Assembly: GCA_021736445.1 (NCBI GenBank)
Contig: JAIPGA010000015.1
Location: forward strand, 1-39,212
Direction of reading: 5' to 3'
DNA length: 39,212 nt
Source: Synergistales bacterium
GTDB lineage: Bacteria > Synergistota > Synergistia > Synergistales > Aminiphilaceae
The notes under the pieces were generated by a model. The model was not told where the DNA came from. It ran no database searches and saw nothing but the letters and a program-made list of their open reading frames with translations. Position numbers and translations under genes: made by a program. This document shows, piece by piece, positions 6,724 to 14,132 of the stretch (positions are counted from its first letter, which is position 1; each line of letters begins with the position of its first letter).

Positions 6724-8142
6724 CTAGTCCAGAGCGTTCCCCACCTGATCGCCATATTCGCGGCACTCGGCGGCATACCGCTCCAGGCGCTGCCTTGCGA
6801 CACCGGCGGAACGGCGCACCTCCCCCGGAGCGGTGCCGCCGGGAAGACTCCGCCTCGCTACAGCCGACTCGATACTCAGGATCTCCATGAGATCCTCCTC
6901 CACCTGCGGGATCAGCTTCCGCCATTCGGCAAAGGTCAGGCTGTCCACACCCTTTTCATTCTCCCGACACCAGCGGACGGCATTGCCGACCAGCTCATGG
7001 GCTCTTCTGAAGGGCACCCCCCGGTCCACCAGATACTCCGCCACATCGGTGGCCAGGGTGAAACCGCCCGCAAAACCGGCCACGGCACGCTCCCTGTCGA
7101 TGGAGATGCTCGCCACCACGCCGGGAAGGATGTCGGCCATCTCCGCGCAGTTGTCCAGCGTCCGCCAGAGCGAGCGCTTGTCTTCCTGGAGGTCGCGGTT
7201 GTAGGTCATGGGCAGCCCCTTCACCAGCATGGCAAGGTCCGCGTAGTTGGCCAGCCCCTGGGCGGACCTGCCGCGCAGCAGCTCCAGCACATCGGGGTTT
7301 TTCTTCTGGGGCATCATGCTGGAACCGGTGCAGAGCGCATCGGGAAGGTCGAGCCAGCCGAACTCTCTGGTCATGTAGATGATGAGATCCTCGGCCAGCC
7401 GGCTGACATGCACCGAGAAGAGATTGGCGAAGTGGTGGACATCGAACTGGTAATCCCGCTGGGCCACAGCGTCGAGGCTGTTCTCGGTGATCCCGGAAAA
7501 CCCCAGCTCCCCGGCTGCGTAGCTGCGGTCCAGAGGCAACGTGGAACCCGCCAGAGCCCCGGAACCGAGAGGGCACTCGTCGAGGCCTTCCAGCGCCTGC
7601 AACAGGCGGCGGAAATCCCGCAGGAAGCACTGTCCGTAGGAGAGCAGGAAGTGGCCGAAGGTGATCGGTTGCGCCTGCTGCAGATGGGTGTAGCCGGGCA
7701 CCACCGTGGTGGCCTCGGCCTCGGCCTTGTCCAGGACAGCCGTCAGCAGGAGCTCCAGCCGATCGCCCAGTCGGCAGAGCTGAGACTTGAGATAGAGGCG
7801 CACCGTCGTCGCCACCTGATCGTTCCTGCTGCGTCCGGCGTGCAGCTTGGCCCCCAGCTCGCCGCACCGCTCCGTCAAGCGCTGTTCCACGTTCATATGC
7901 ACATCCTCCAGGGATTCCCTGGGGACAAAATCGCCCCTTTCCGCTTCTTCCGCAATGGACCGCAGTGCCTCCTCAAGGGTGCGGCACTCGCCGGGCGTCA
8001 ACAGACCCACCCGGCCGAGCATCCTGACATGAGCGATGCTCACCTTGATATCCGCACCAACCATACGCCAGTCGAGATCGAGAGACTGGGTGAAGCGCTG
8101 CACCCTGGCATCGGTCTCCTCGGAAAAACAACCCTTCCACAT
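6724..8142 (-). CDS. argH: Argininosuccinate lyase
   Basis: ArgH splits argininosuccinate into arginine and fumarate, the last step of arginine synthesis. The 472-residue protein matches the usual family length. It carries the fumarase/aspartase superfamily signature GSSMMPQKKNPD near residue 280, the N-terminal DVHMNVEQRL and AGRSRNDQVATTVRLY segments, and TVVPGYTHLQQAQPITFGH around the catalytic His. Its ATG overlaps the ppx stop codon by one base (TGATG), indicating translational coupling. A GTG one codon upstream is an alternative start. No other arginine genes are visible, so it seems to be placed here separately from an arg operon. Confidence 0.97.
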   Translation of the reverse strand: MWKGCFSEETDARVQRFTQSLDLDWRMVGADIKVSIAHVRMLGRVGLLTPGECRTLEEALRSIAEEAERGDFVPRESLEDVHMNVEQRLTERCGELGAKLHAGRSRNDQVATTVRLYLKSQLCRLGDRLELLLTAVLDKAEAEATTVVPGYTHLQQAQPITFGHFLLSYGQCFLRDFRRLLQALEGLDECPLGSGALAGSTLPLDRSYAAGELGFSGITENSLDAVAQRDYQFDVHHFANLFSVHVSRLAEDLIIYMTREFGWLDLPDALCTGSSMMPQKKNPDVLELLRGRSAQGLANYADLAMLVKGLPMTYNRDLQEDKRSLWRTLDNCAEMADILPGVVASISIDRERAVAGFAGGFTLATDVAEYLVDRGVPFRRAHELVGNAVRWCRENEKGVDSLTFAEWRKLIPQVEEDLMEILSIESAVARRSLPGGTAPGEVRRSAGVARQRLERYAAECREYGDQVGNALD

Positions 8143-9071
8143 CACTGGTTCACCTCCATTTCGTTCCGCATACGAACCTGACGGACCACTCGACCCTGCC
8201 GGGCGACGAGTTCCATCACCATACCCCAGAGCAGCCCGGACTCGCTGTGTCTGAAGGACGTCTCGCCGGCCAGCGACAGCAGGCGCTCCACCACCACGAG
8301 TCCCGGCAGGATGATGTCCGCCCGCCGTGGATGCAGCCCAACGACATCCCTCCGCTCCTCCACCGTCAGGCGTCGCATCCGCTCAATCAGCGCTTCGACA
8401 CCCTGCAGGGGGATAACGGCGCCGTGGATACGCGCCGGATCGAAGTCGCGCCAGGGGATCTCCGCCAGCATCATGGCGATCGTCGACGAGGTGCCGCCCA
8501 CGCCGGCAAGCCCGCCGGGCCTGAATCCCGACGCATCCAGGGCGGCGTCGACGGTCCTCCGTATCGCCGCAAGATCCTCACCGCAATCGCCCAGGAGCCG
8601 CACCGCTCCAAGGGGCAGCGAAACGGCCTCTTCCGCTCCGGCAAGCTCCAGGCTGCCTCCGCCGAGATCGAAGACCGTCTCCACATCGCCCAGCCCAATC
8701 CGGACCGCCCTGTACCCAAACCGGGCTTCGTCCTCCCCGGAAAGGCGCTGCAGCGGTATCCCCGCGGCCTCCGCCAGCCGCTGTTCGGCAGCATCGGCAT
8801 TCTCCGCACTCCGGAGCGATTCGGTGGCGAAAAAGACCCGGTTCTCCCGGGGGACACCCTTCCGGTCGAGATGGTCCACCGCCTCCCGGAGCGCATCGAG
8901 CGTCCGCTCCAGCGCTTCGTCTCCGATACGATATGCCCTTTCGGAGAGCCCCTCGGTGATGCGGGGCGTCCACAGCCCTCCATCGACAAAGGAAAGGGTC
9001 TCCCCCTTACGGGAGAGAATCAGTGTGCGCAGTGAATTCGATCCTAGATCGATCGCTCCGTAGCGGGACAT
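8142..9071 (-). CDS. Ppx/GppA family phosphatase (exopolyphosphatase-like)
   Basis: The 309-residue protein has the ASKHA-fold phosphate-binding motifs of the Ppx/GppA family: the N-terminal AIDLGSNSLRTLI, the middle VFDLGGGSLEL, and GVGGTSSTIAMM in the second half. The catalytic Glu is expected in the segment after LRSAENADAAEQ. Family members hydrolyse polyphosphate or guanosine pentaphosphate. The length matches the short, single-module Ppx enzymes and lacks the C-terminal HD domain of E. coli Ppx. The start is fixed by the motif and by GGGGAG eight bases upstream. The upstream DUF501 frame runs 65 bases into this gene, and argH is coupled downstream. Confidence 0.9.
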   Translation of the reverse strand: MSRYGAIDLGSNSLRTLILSRKGETLSFVDGGLWTPRITEGLSERAYRIGDEALERTLDALREAVDHLDRKGVPRENRVFFATESLRSAENADAAEQRLAEAAGIPLQRLSGEDEARFGYRAVRIGLGDVETVFDLGGGSLELAGAEEAVSLPLGAVRLLGDCGEDLAAIRRTVDAALDASGFRPGGLAGVGGTSSTIAMMLAEIPWRDFDPARIHGAVIPLQGVEALIERMRRLTVEERRDVVGLHPRRADIILPGLVVVERLLSLAGETSFRHSESGLLWGMVMELVARQGRVVRQVRMRNEMEVNQ

Positions 9072-9609
9072 CGTCACTCCCCTCTTCGCTGTTCCACAGG
9101 CAGGGGAAGGCCCCCGGATCGGTGCAACAGAGGCCGCCCACCTGACTCCGAAGCCGGAACGCCGCGGGATGCCGGCCCATGCCAAGCCAGGACGCAACCT
9201 GCAGATGCAGGCATTTCACGGCGATCCCGCCCAGCCGATAGTCGATCCCTCCCACGCCCCTCCGCCGGATACCTCTGTATCTGGAGCGATCCCGTCTCTG
9301 GAGAAAGGCGCGCCGTCCTTTTTCCAGGAGCGCAAGACGCACCAGGGCATGGCAGCGGTGATAGCGCCGCCATGCAGCGGCATCGGCCGCGACCGCCCTC
9401 TCCAGCTGAGCTATGCCGCCTTCGGTCTCCAGCTCGCCGCAGCGCCTGCAGAGGTAGGGGCAGGTGAGCCAGAAGGTGGTCGGGAACGGTGTGTCGCGGT
9501 AGACCGGGGCGACAACCACCACCTGCGGCGCCCCCCATCGGCAGCGACGCGCCACACCGACCATCGGTGCCGTGTCGAAACGCTCCCGCTTCCGCTGCTG
9601 TCGTTTCAC
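9007..9609 (-). CDS. DUF501 family protein
   Basis: The protein of about 200 residues matches the DUF501 pattern as I know it. It has an RRCRWGAPQVV segment, the strongly conserved PFPTTFWLTCPYL, a middle helical part, GVGGID, and VKCLHLQVA near residue 150. The function is unknown. The conserved Cys and His residues (RC, CP, KCLH) suggest metal binding, but this is inference. DUF501 genes often adjoin ppx, as here. The frame is open back to 9717, but that extension would cross the intrinsic terminator at 9641-9667. I therefore place the start at GTG 9609, which has AGGGA upstream; ATG 9564 is an alternative. The C-terminus overlaps ppx by 65 bases. Confidence 0.82.
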   Translation of the reverse strand: MKRQQRKRERFDTAPMVGVARRCRWGAPQVVVVAPVYRDTPFPTTFWLTCPYLCRRCGELETEGGIAQLERAVAADAAAWRRYHRCHALVRLALLEKGRRAFLQRRDRSRYRGIRRRGVGGIDYRLGGIAVKCLHLQVASWLGMGRHPAAFRLRSQVGGLCCTDPGAFPCLWNSEEGSDDVPLRSDRSRIEFTAHTDSLP

Positions 9610-9640
9610 ACAGTCCCTGTCCGACAGCGAAGGCAGGGCG

Positions 9641-9667
9641 AAAAAAAGGGGGGGACACCCCCCCTTT
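9641..9667 (-). terminator. Intrinsic terminator after the S1-domain gene
   Basis: Seven G residues (9648-9654) and seven C residues (9658-9664) form a perfect stem with a three-base loop, extended by AAA/TTT pairs. On the minus strand the stem is followed by a run of T residues (A residues 9641-9647 on the plus strand). It lies 34 bases after the stop codon of the S1-domain gene, so it separates that gene from the DUF501-ppx-argH unit. Confidence 0.88.
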
Positions 9668-9700
9668 GGTACCACCGCGCCCCCCGCCAACGCAGAGGGG

Positions 9701-10105
9701 CTACTTTTTGCTGCCACGCTTCTTTGCGCCCTTACCGCTTGCCTTGCTGTTAAGCGTTGTAAACTTTTCGTCGCTGTCTTTCATGAAATTGGACAAACGC
9801 TTCTCGAAGTCATCGTCATCCCTGGGACGCTTCTTCTGGGGCTTCGGCTGCAACGCCTTGATGGACAGGTCGATACGGCCCTTCTCGTCGATCTTGATCA
9901 CGCGGGCGCGCACCTTTTGTCCCAGCTCCAGCACATCCTCCACCTTCTTGACAAATCCATGCGAAAGCTCCGAGATATGCACCATGGCCTTCTGGCCGCC
10001 AGACAGCCGCACAAAGGCGCCGTAGGGCGCCAGGTGTTCCACCGTACCTTCGACATCCGTTCCGACACTGATCTGATCCTTGGGATCGCTTTTCTCTTCA
10101 GCCAT
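9701..10105 (-). CDS. S1 domain RNA-binding protein (YabR/YugI/CvfD-like)
   Basis: The 134-residue protein has one S1 domain at about residues 12-85, with the family pattern GTVEHLAPYGAFVRL, MVHISELS and VRARVIKIDEKGRIDLSIKAL. A charged tail follows, ending in a Lys-rich stretch (GKGAKKRGSKK). Such single-S1 proteins bind RNA or ribosomes and act as translational or post-transcriptional regulators in Firmicutes (YabR, YugI, CvfD). The start MAEEKSD is chosen because the domain begins just after it. AGAGG is unusually close to the ATG, and an in-frame TTG four codons upstream sits directly behind GGAGGG, so the true start is uncertain. A strong terminator follows the gene. Confidence 0.85.
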   Translation of the reverse strand: MAEEKSDPKDQISVGTDVEGTVEHLAPYGAFVRLSGGQKAMVHISELSHGFVKKVEDVLELGQKVRARVIKIDEKGRIDLSIKALQPKPQKKRPRDDDDFEKRLSNFMKDSDEKFTTLNSKASGKGAKKRGSKK

Positions 10106-10125
10106 TTCCTCTGTCAACCCTCCAG

Positions 10126-10155
10126 ATGATAGACAGGCATTACCCCGCTTGTGCA
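10126..10155 (-). promoter_or_regulatory. Weak promoter candidate upstream of the S1-domain gene
   Basis: On the minus strand TGCACA (10150-10155, four of six -35 matches) is separated by 18 bases from TATCAT (10126-10131, five of six -10 matches). It lies in the 112-base gap between the unknown gene at 10218 and the S1 gene, the longest gap in this part of the minus-strand run. The score is moderate. Confidence 0.3.
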
Positions 10156-10217
10156 CCCTTCCCGGCATGCGCACTTCCTTTGATCGACCTGACCCGCACT
10201 CCGGCAGTACTCATCGT

Positions 10218-10859
10218 CTAGCGGCCGGAAGAACCACCCCCAGCCCTGCCCCTGGGGCGATTTTCCAGCCACTGCCAGGAGAGAGCAGGGGTTGCGCCAC
10301 CTTTGCGCAACAGCAGAAGGTGGTAGGAATCCCAGGAACTACAGTACGGATCATACCAGCAGTGCAGCGCCCCCTCTTCCTTGTTCAGTGCACTCCTGGT
10401 CACCGCCTTCCGGATCACCGGCGAGAAGATCCCCAGGAGCACGGCGTTGCGGAAAGAGGGCCTCCCGGCCAGATAGTGGATACGATTCTGCCGCCGCTGC
10501 GGCAGCCTGGAAAGCAGGCCGACAGCCTTGTGCACCACCGGCCTGCCTGACTTCAGCGCCTTCTCGCCGTGAAGCTCGGGAACAAAGGTGCCGGGCGGCC
10601 GCCCATGCACCTGAGGCACAAAGGTGGGGAATTCCTGCCGCCCCCCTTTGACACCGCTCCGCTGCTGGATCTGCAGCCCCTTTTTCCCCAGGGACCTGCT
10701 CTGTATACCCAGCTGGTTGACCACCGAGGAACGCCCCAGCCTCCGGATCATATCGGGACGCTCGGCACACTCTCCCAGCTTCCGCACCGTCACGCCACCC
10801 ATAAAGAGCCTGCGCAGGGCCTCCAGAATCTTTCGGGAGAACCGTTCGCCCTTACTCAT
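10218..10859 (-). CDS. Basic protein of unknown function at the end of the flagellar block
   Basis: This 213-residue protein is not recognised. It is strongly basic throughout, with no signal peptide or membrane helix. The N-terminus (MSKGERFSRKILEALRRLF) could be an amphipathic helix. The central part has Pro-Gly-His rich turns (QVHGRPPGTFVPELHGEKAL). The end holds a Trp/Tyr/Cys cluster (HCWYDPYCSSWDSYH) and an Arg-Gly tail. The ATG overlaps the upstream gene by eight bases, so the two are translationally coupled. It is the last gene of the run that begins with flagellar genes. Nucleic acid binding is conceivable from the charge but unsupported. Confidence 0.6.
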   Translation of the reverse strand: MSKGERFSRKILEALRRLFMGGVTVRKLGECAERPDMIRRLGRSSVVNQLGIQSRSLGKKGLQIQQRSGVKGGRQEFPTFVPQVHGRPPGTFVPELHGEKALKSGRPVVHKAVGLLSRLPQRRQNRIHYLAGRPSFRNAVLLGIFSPVIRKAVTRSALNKEEGALHCWYDPYCSSWDSYHLLLLRKGGATPALSWQWLENRPRGRAGGGSSGR

Positions 10860-11412
10860 GGCTCCCCTGCTCCTCGTAGACGATATCCATGGCCTTCCGT
10901 ATCCGTGCAAAGGGTTCGAGGAGATCCATGGTCTCCGCAGCCTCCTCCAGCAGGGGAACCACGGTATCAACCTTCCCCAGGTCGCCTTTGGGAAGCCTCA
11001 ATCTGTAGGGAGCGCTCATGGAGGTCAGCTGCACCAGATAGAGGCCGTCCTCGGGCTGTTCCATCCGGTCGCCCACGTTGTCGAGCGGTTTGTGGGTGCT
11101 CTCCTGAAGCATGGCCACCGGCTGCTGGGTCACACCCCGCAGCGGCCCCAGGAGCTCCCTGGAAGAACAGAGCCACAGCGCCGGAGCAAGCTCGATCGCT
11201 TCCACCAGATTCTTCAGGATCACCTCTTCGCGCAGGTAGACATCCAGCGCTCCGCCGTAGAGCACGCGCTCCAGCTTGGTCGGTCTGATGGGATCGGTGT
11301 AGCGGAAATCCCGGGGGATGCCCCGCAGGTCCGAGACAAGGGCTGCTCCGTGGTAGACCTCTTTATCGTCCTCTTCCAGAAAGAAACCGAGTAACTGTGA
11401 CTGTTCACGCAT
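10852..11412 (-). CDS. Conserved-looking protein of unknown function downstream of fapA
   Basis: This 186-residue acidic protein is not recognised. It starts MREQSQLLGFFLEEDD and carries distinctive segments such as FRYTDPIRPTKLERVLYGG, DVYLREEVILKNLVEAI and LWLCSSRELLGP. It ends with a helical part (VVPLLEEAAETMDLLEPFARI). No signal peptide or membrane helix is seen, so it is probably cytoplasmic. The ATG start has AGGA six bases upstream; a longer in-frame start lies 12 codons earlier. It overlaps the next gene by eight bases and lies 32 bases after a small hydrophilic gene, so the three form one transcription unit with fapA. Confidence 0.65.
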   Translation of the reverse strand: MREQSQLLGFFLEEDDKEVYHGAALVSDLRGIPRDFRYTDPIRPTKLERVLYGGALDVYLREEVILKNLVEAIELAPALWLCSSRELLGPLRGVTQQPVAMLQESTHKPLDNVGDRMEQPEDGLYLVQLTSMSAPYRLRLPKGDLGKVDTVVPLLEEAAETMDLLEPFARIRKAMDIVYEEQGSHE

Positions 11413-11444
11413 GATTCGTCCTGCCTCCGGCTCTCCCTGTGGAT

Positions 11445-11744
11445 TCACGCATAGAAATCGAGATGGCTGTCACCCTCCGCCCCTTCTTCATCCTCCCGGC
11501 CTCCGTGACCGGAACGGTTCCGGCCGCCGGCTTCCTGTCGGCCTTCCCGGTCTTTCCTGATCATGTTTTCCGAACCGGACTCGTCACCTGCCTGTACCTG
11601 TCTGGCCCGTTCACGCCGCTGTTCGTCGATCTCTTCGTCCTGTGCGGCCTGCGAAGCCATGGCAGACGGATCTCTGCTGTTCTGCTGCTGGGCAAGATCC
11701 TCCAAACGCAGAAGCGTCAGATTCCATTCAGTGGGATGCAGCAT
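11445..11744 (-). CDS. Small, highly charged hypothetical protein next to fapA
   Basis: This 99-residue protein begins with a short, possibly conserved segment, MLHPTEWNLTLLRLEDLAQQ. The remainder is almost entirely charged or small residues (Glu, Arg, Asp, Gly, Gln) with no hydrophobic core, so it is likely disordered. The ATG start is preceded by AGGGGG eight bases away; a GTG three codons upstream is also possible. It begins 24 bases after the fapA stop codon. The hydrophobic N-terminal motif may be a docking peptide, but no function is known to me. Confidence 0.6.
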   Translation of the reverse strand: MLHPTEWNLTLLRLEDLAQQQNSRDPSAMASQAAQDEEIDEQRRERARQVQAGDESGSENMIRKDREGRQEAGGRNRSGHGGREDEEGAEGDSHLDFYA

Positions 11745-11768
11745 CCCCCCCACCCCCTCACTCGTCCG

Positions 11769-13361
11769 CTACCGCAACGGCTGCGGTTTGACCTCCCCCT
11801 CATGGTAGACAAAGGAGATCGAATGCATGTCTTCTCTGACCAGGTATTTGACCCCCCGTATGGCAATGGAGGTACCGGAGTGCACCGTCCCCCGGACCTC
11901 GACCTTGCCCTCCTTGCGGGCACCCTCGATCTCCTGCTCCAACGTTTCCAGCTGCTTCGCGATGTTTTTCTGCTGCGCCTGCAGCTGGAATTTGGCGCGG
12001 GTCAGCTTGAGCATCACCTGCCGCTTCTTCTCGTCCAGCTTGCCCAGCGATTCGATCTTTTTGAGGAAGGTCAGGTTGCCGGAGATCTCCGAAAGCTTGC
12101 CTTCCACCTCCTCCTGGTTACGCTGGAGGGTTTCGTACTGCTCCTTGAGCTTGGGCGGCTGGCCCACGACAACCTCGGTCTTGGTTCCCATATCGTTGCC
12201 CAGGGTCTCGCAGCGGACACCGCGGCCGGCCTGGACCTTTCCGCCGACAATCAATCCCTTGCCGCCCTGCACGGCATCGATGGTGCCTTTGGCGCCGATA
12301 TCAGAGTGCATGATCGCTTCGGCGACAAAGATGTCCCCCTCGCTCCGAACCCAGGCCTGCCCACAGTAGGTGCAGATGATATTGCCCCTCGCCTGAATCC
12401 GCCCTCTGGACATCCCGCGGATACCGCTCTTCAGGGTCACCGTTCCCTCACAGGAGATGGTAGCTCCCTCTACGACACCGTTGACGATGATGTTGCCGCC
12501 GGCGGTGACGTCAAAGCCTTCGCGGACCGTTCCCTTGATGGTGACATCGCCGACAAACTCGATGTTTCCGGTGCTGTAGTCCACGTCGCCGGGCACCTCG
12601 TAGACCGGCGAGATATGCACCTTCCCCTCTTTCACGGAGACGTGGCCGTCCATGGCGGTGTAGAGATGCAGTCCATCCTCGGAGAGGGTGGTGTTCTTCC
12701 CCGCCGGTATGGACTTATCCTTGGTCTGGCGGGCCTTGATCGGCTTGCCCAGCACACTGGTGCCGTCTTCGGCGGGAACGTGGGGGATCTTTTCCACCAG
12801 TTCCTGTCCTTCCAGGACGTTCACGACCGTCCCGAGATTCTTCATGTCCACCCTGTTCTTGTCGATCTCCTTGGGCCTGGCCGGGTTCGTCTCCACCTTG
12901 TAGACAAACTCCGTATCCTTCCCCTCTTTCGGCGGCTGCCCCTCCGCGACGGTGACCCACTGATCCGTCAGGCGCTCATCAACAATACGCTGGAGCGCAT
13001 CCTCCTTGACGCCGAAGGTCACCCCCTGCTCCTGCAGGGCAGCCTTCAGTTCGTCTACGGTGGGCCAGGGCTTGCCAAGAGGCCGCAGCATCCTGAGCTC
13101 GGCCCGCAATCCATCCTCGCTGATGCTCACCTCGATGTTGGCGGGCCGATCCAGATCGGGCCGGCGCTCGGCGATGCGAACCGGCTCCCCGCTCCGTTCG
13201 TTCACCGCCTCCAGCAGCGCGTCGTTGTCGTAATCCTCGATCTCGCGGTCCGTGACAAAACGTATGGCATCTGTGAGCGTCAACTCTGCATCCGGAGCCA
13301 CCTGCAGGAAAACCCCTTTGTCGGTCACCGAAAGCGAAAGAGACTGATCCGCGGAACTCAT
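11769..13361 (-). CDS. fapA: FapA family protein (DUF342, flagellar assembly protein A)
   Basis: The 530-residue protein has the FapA layout. A globular N-terminal domain (to about residue 215) has charged alternating segments. A central parallel beta-solenoid (about 235-390) has repeated hydrophobic-Gly turns such as TIKGTVREGFDVTAGG, IIVNGVVEGATI, SDIGAKGTIDAVQGGKG and VGGKVQAGRG. A coiled coil follows (about 400-475), and a final small beta domain has GTVHSGTSIAIRGVKY. FapA proteins are associated with flagellar assembly or polar localisation in several phyla; the mechanism is not established. It lies 14 bases after fliA, within the flagellar run. The ATG start has AGGGGG seven bases upstream. 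Confidence 0.9.
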   Translation of the reverse strand: MSSADQSLSLSVTDKGVFLQVAPDAELTLTDAIRFVTDREIEDYDNDALLEAVNERSGEPVRIAERRPDLDRPANIEVSISEDGLRAELRMLRPLGKPWPTVDELKAALQEQGVTFGVKEDALQRIVDERLTDQWVTVAEGQPPKEGKDTEFVYKVETNPARPKEIDKNRVDMKNLGTVVNVLEGQELVEKIPHVPAEDGTSVLGKPIKARQTKDKSIPAGKNTTLSEDGLHLYTAMDGHVSVKEGKVHISPVYEVPGDVDYSTGNIEFVGDVTIKGTVREGFDVTAGGNIIVNGVVEGATISCEGTVTLKSGIRGMSRGRIQARGNIICTYCGQAWVRSEGDIFVAEAIMHSDIGAKGTIDAVQGGKGLIVGGKVQAGRGVRCETLGNDMGTKTEVVVGQPPKLKEQYETLQRNQEEVEGKLSEISGNLTFLKKIESLGKLDEKKRQVMLKLTRAKFQLQAQQKNIAKQLETLEQEIEGARKEGKVEVRGTVHSGTSIAIRGVKYLVREDMHSISFVYHEGEVKPQPLR

Positions 13362-13375
13362 GGGCGATCCCCCTA

Positions 13376-14122
13376 TCACTCAGGTTTGAGAAAAGCACGG
13401 ACAGTGGCCAGTGCTTTCCCGTGGATTTGCGACACTCTGGATTCGGTCACCCCCAGGGTGATCCCGATTTCTTTGAGGGTCAGCCCTTCCTGATAGTAGA
13501 GGGCAAGGACCAGCTGCTCACGTTCCGAGAGCCGCGTGAGTGCATCCTGCACATTGGAGAGCGCCTCGGCGTGTTCCACTCGATCCTGAGCGGAGGGCAG
13601 GTCCGACATCAGTGTATCGGCCTTGCTCACCTCGCCTTCGTCGTAGGGAACAGTCTCGTCAAGGGAGGTGATGTAGCTCCGGCTGGACACCTCGAGCAGC
13701 TCTCTAAAGGCAGTCTCGTCCATTTCAAGACGCTTCATGAGCTCCTCTTCCGAAACGGCTCCGTACTCCTGGAGGAGTTCCTCGGTCACGCGCTCCAGCC
13801 GCTGGAGTTTCTCCCGGCCGGTCCTGGAGATCCAGTCGTACTTCCGCAGTTCGTCAAGCACGGCACCGCGGATACGCGGAACCGCAAAGGTCTGGAACGA
13901 AAAGCCCCGCTCCGGTTCGAAGCGCTCGATGGCATCGAGCAGGCCAATGGCGCCGAAACTCAGCATATCCTCGTAGTCCAGGCCGGGAGGCGCCTTGACG
14001 GCCATCCGGCCGACCACAAACTTCACCAGAGGGAGATAGCGACGCACCAGCGCCTCGCGCCGCACCTCGGTCCCTTCGCTTCTATAGGCATCCCAGAGGC
14101 CTTTGTCGGGCCTGTCAGGCAT
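13376..14122 (-). CDS. fliA: Flagellar sigma factor FliA (sigma-28, WhiG family)
   Basis: The 248-residue protein is a full FliA/WhiG sigma factor. Region 2 is at about 20-95 (YLPLVKFVVGRMA, DYEDMLSFGAIGLLDAIERF, FSFQTFAVPRIRGAVLDELRK). Region 3 is at about 100-160. Region 4 is at about 185-248, with a helix-turn-helix LKEIGITLGVTESRVSQIHG. It directs polymerase to late flagellar and chemotaxis promoters. The start at 14122 is chosen because AGGAGG lies exactly six bases upstream; an ATG two codons earlier would abut that site. The upstream membrane protein stop codon overlaps this ribosome binding site. No anti-sigma factor FlgM is seen in the window. Confidence 0.96.
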   Translation of the reverse strand: MPDRPDKGLWDAYRSEGTEVRREALVRRYLPLVKFVVGRMAVKAPPGLDYEDMLSFGAIGLLDAIERFEPERGFSFQTFAVPRIRGAVLDELRKYDWISRTGREKLQRLERVTEELLQEYGAVSEEELMKRLEMDETAFRELLEVSSRSYITSLDETVPYDEGEVSKADTLMSDLPSAQDRVEHAEALSNVQDALTRLSEREQLVLALYYQEGLTLKEIGITLGVTESRVSQIHGKALATVRAFLKPE

Positions 14123-14132
14123 CGGCATCCTC

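Noticed and set aside
9610-9717. Upstream extension of the DUF501 gene to an ATG at 9717
   Set aside because: It would run through a strong intrinsic terminator and overlap the end of the S1-domain gene, and the added residues do not resemble the family.
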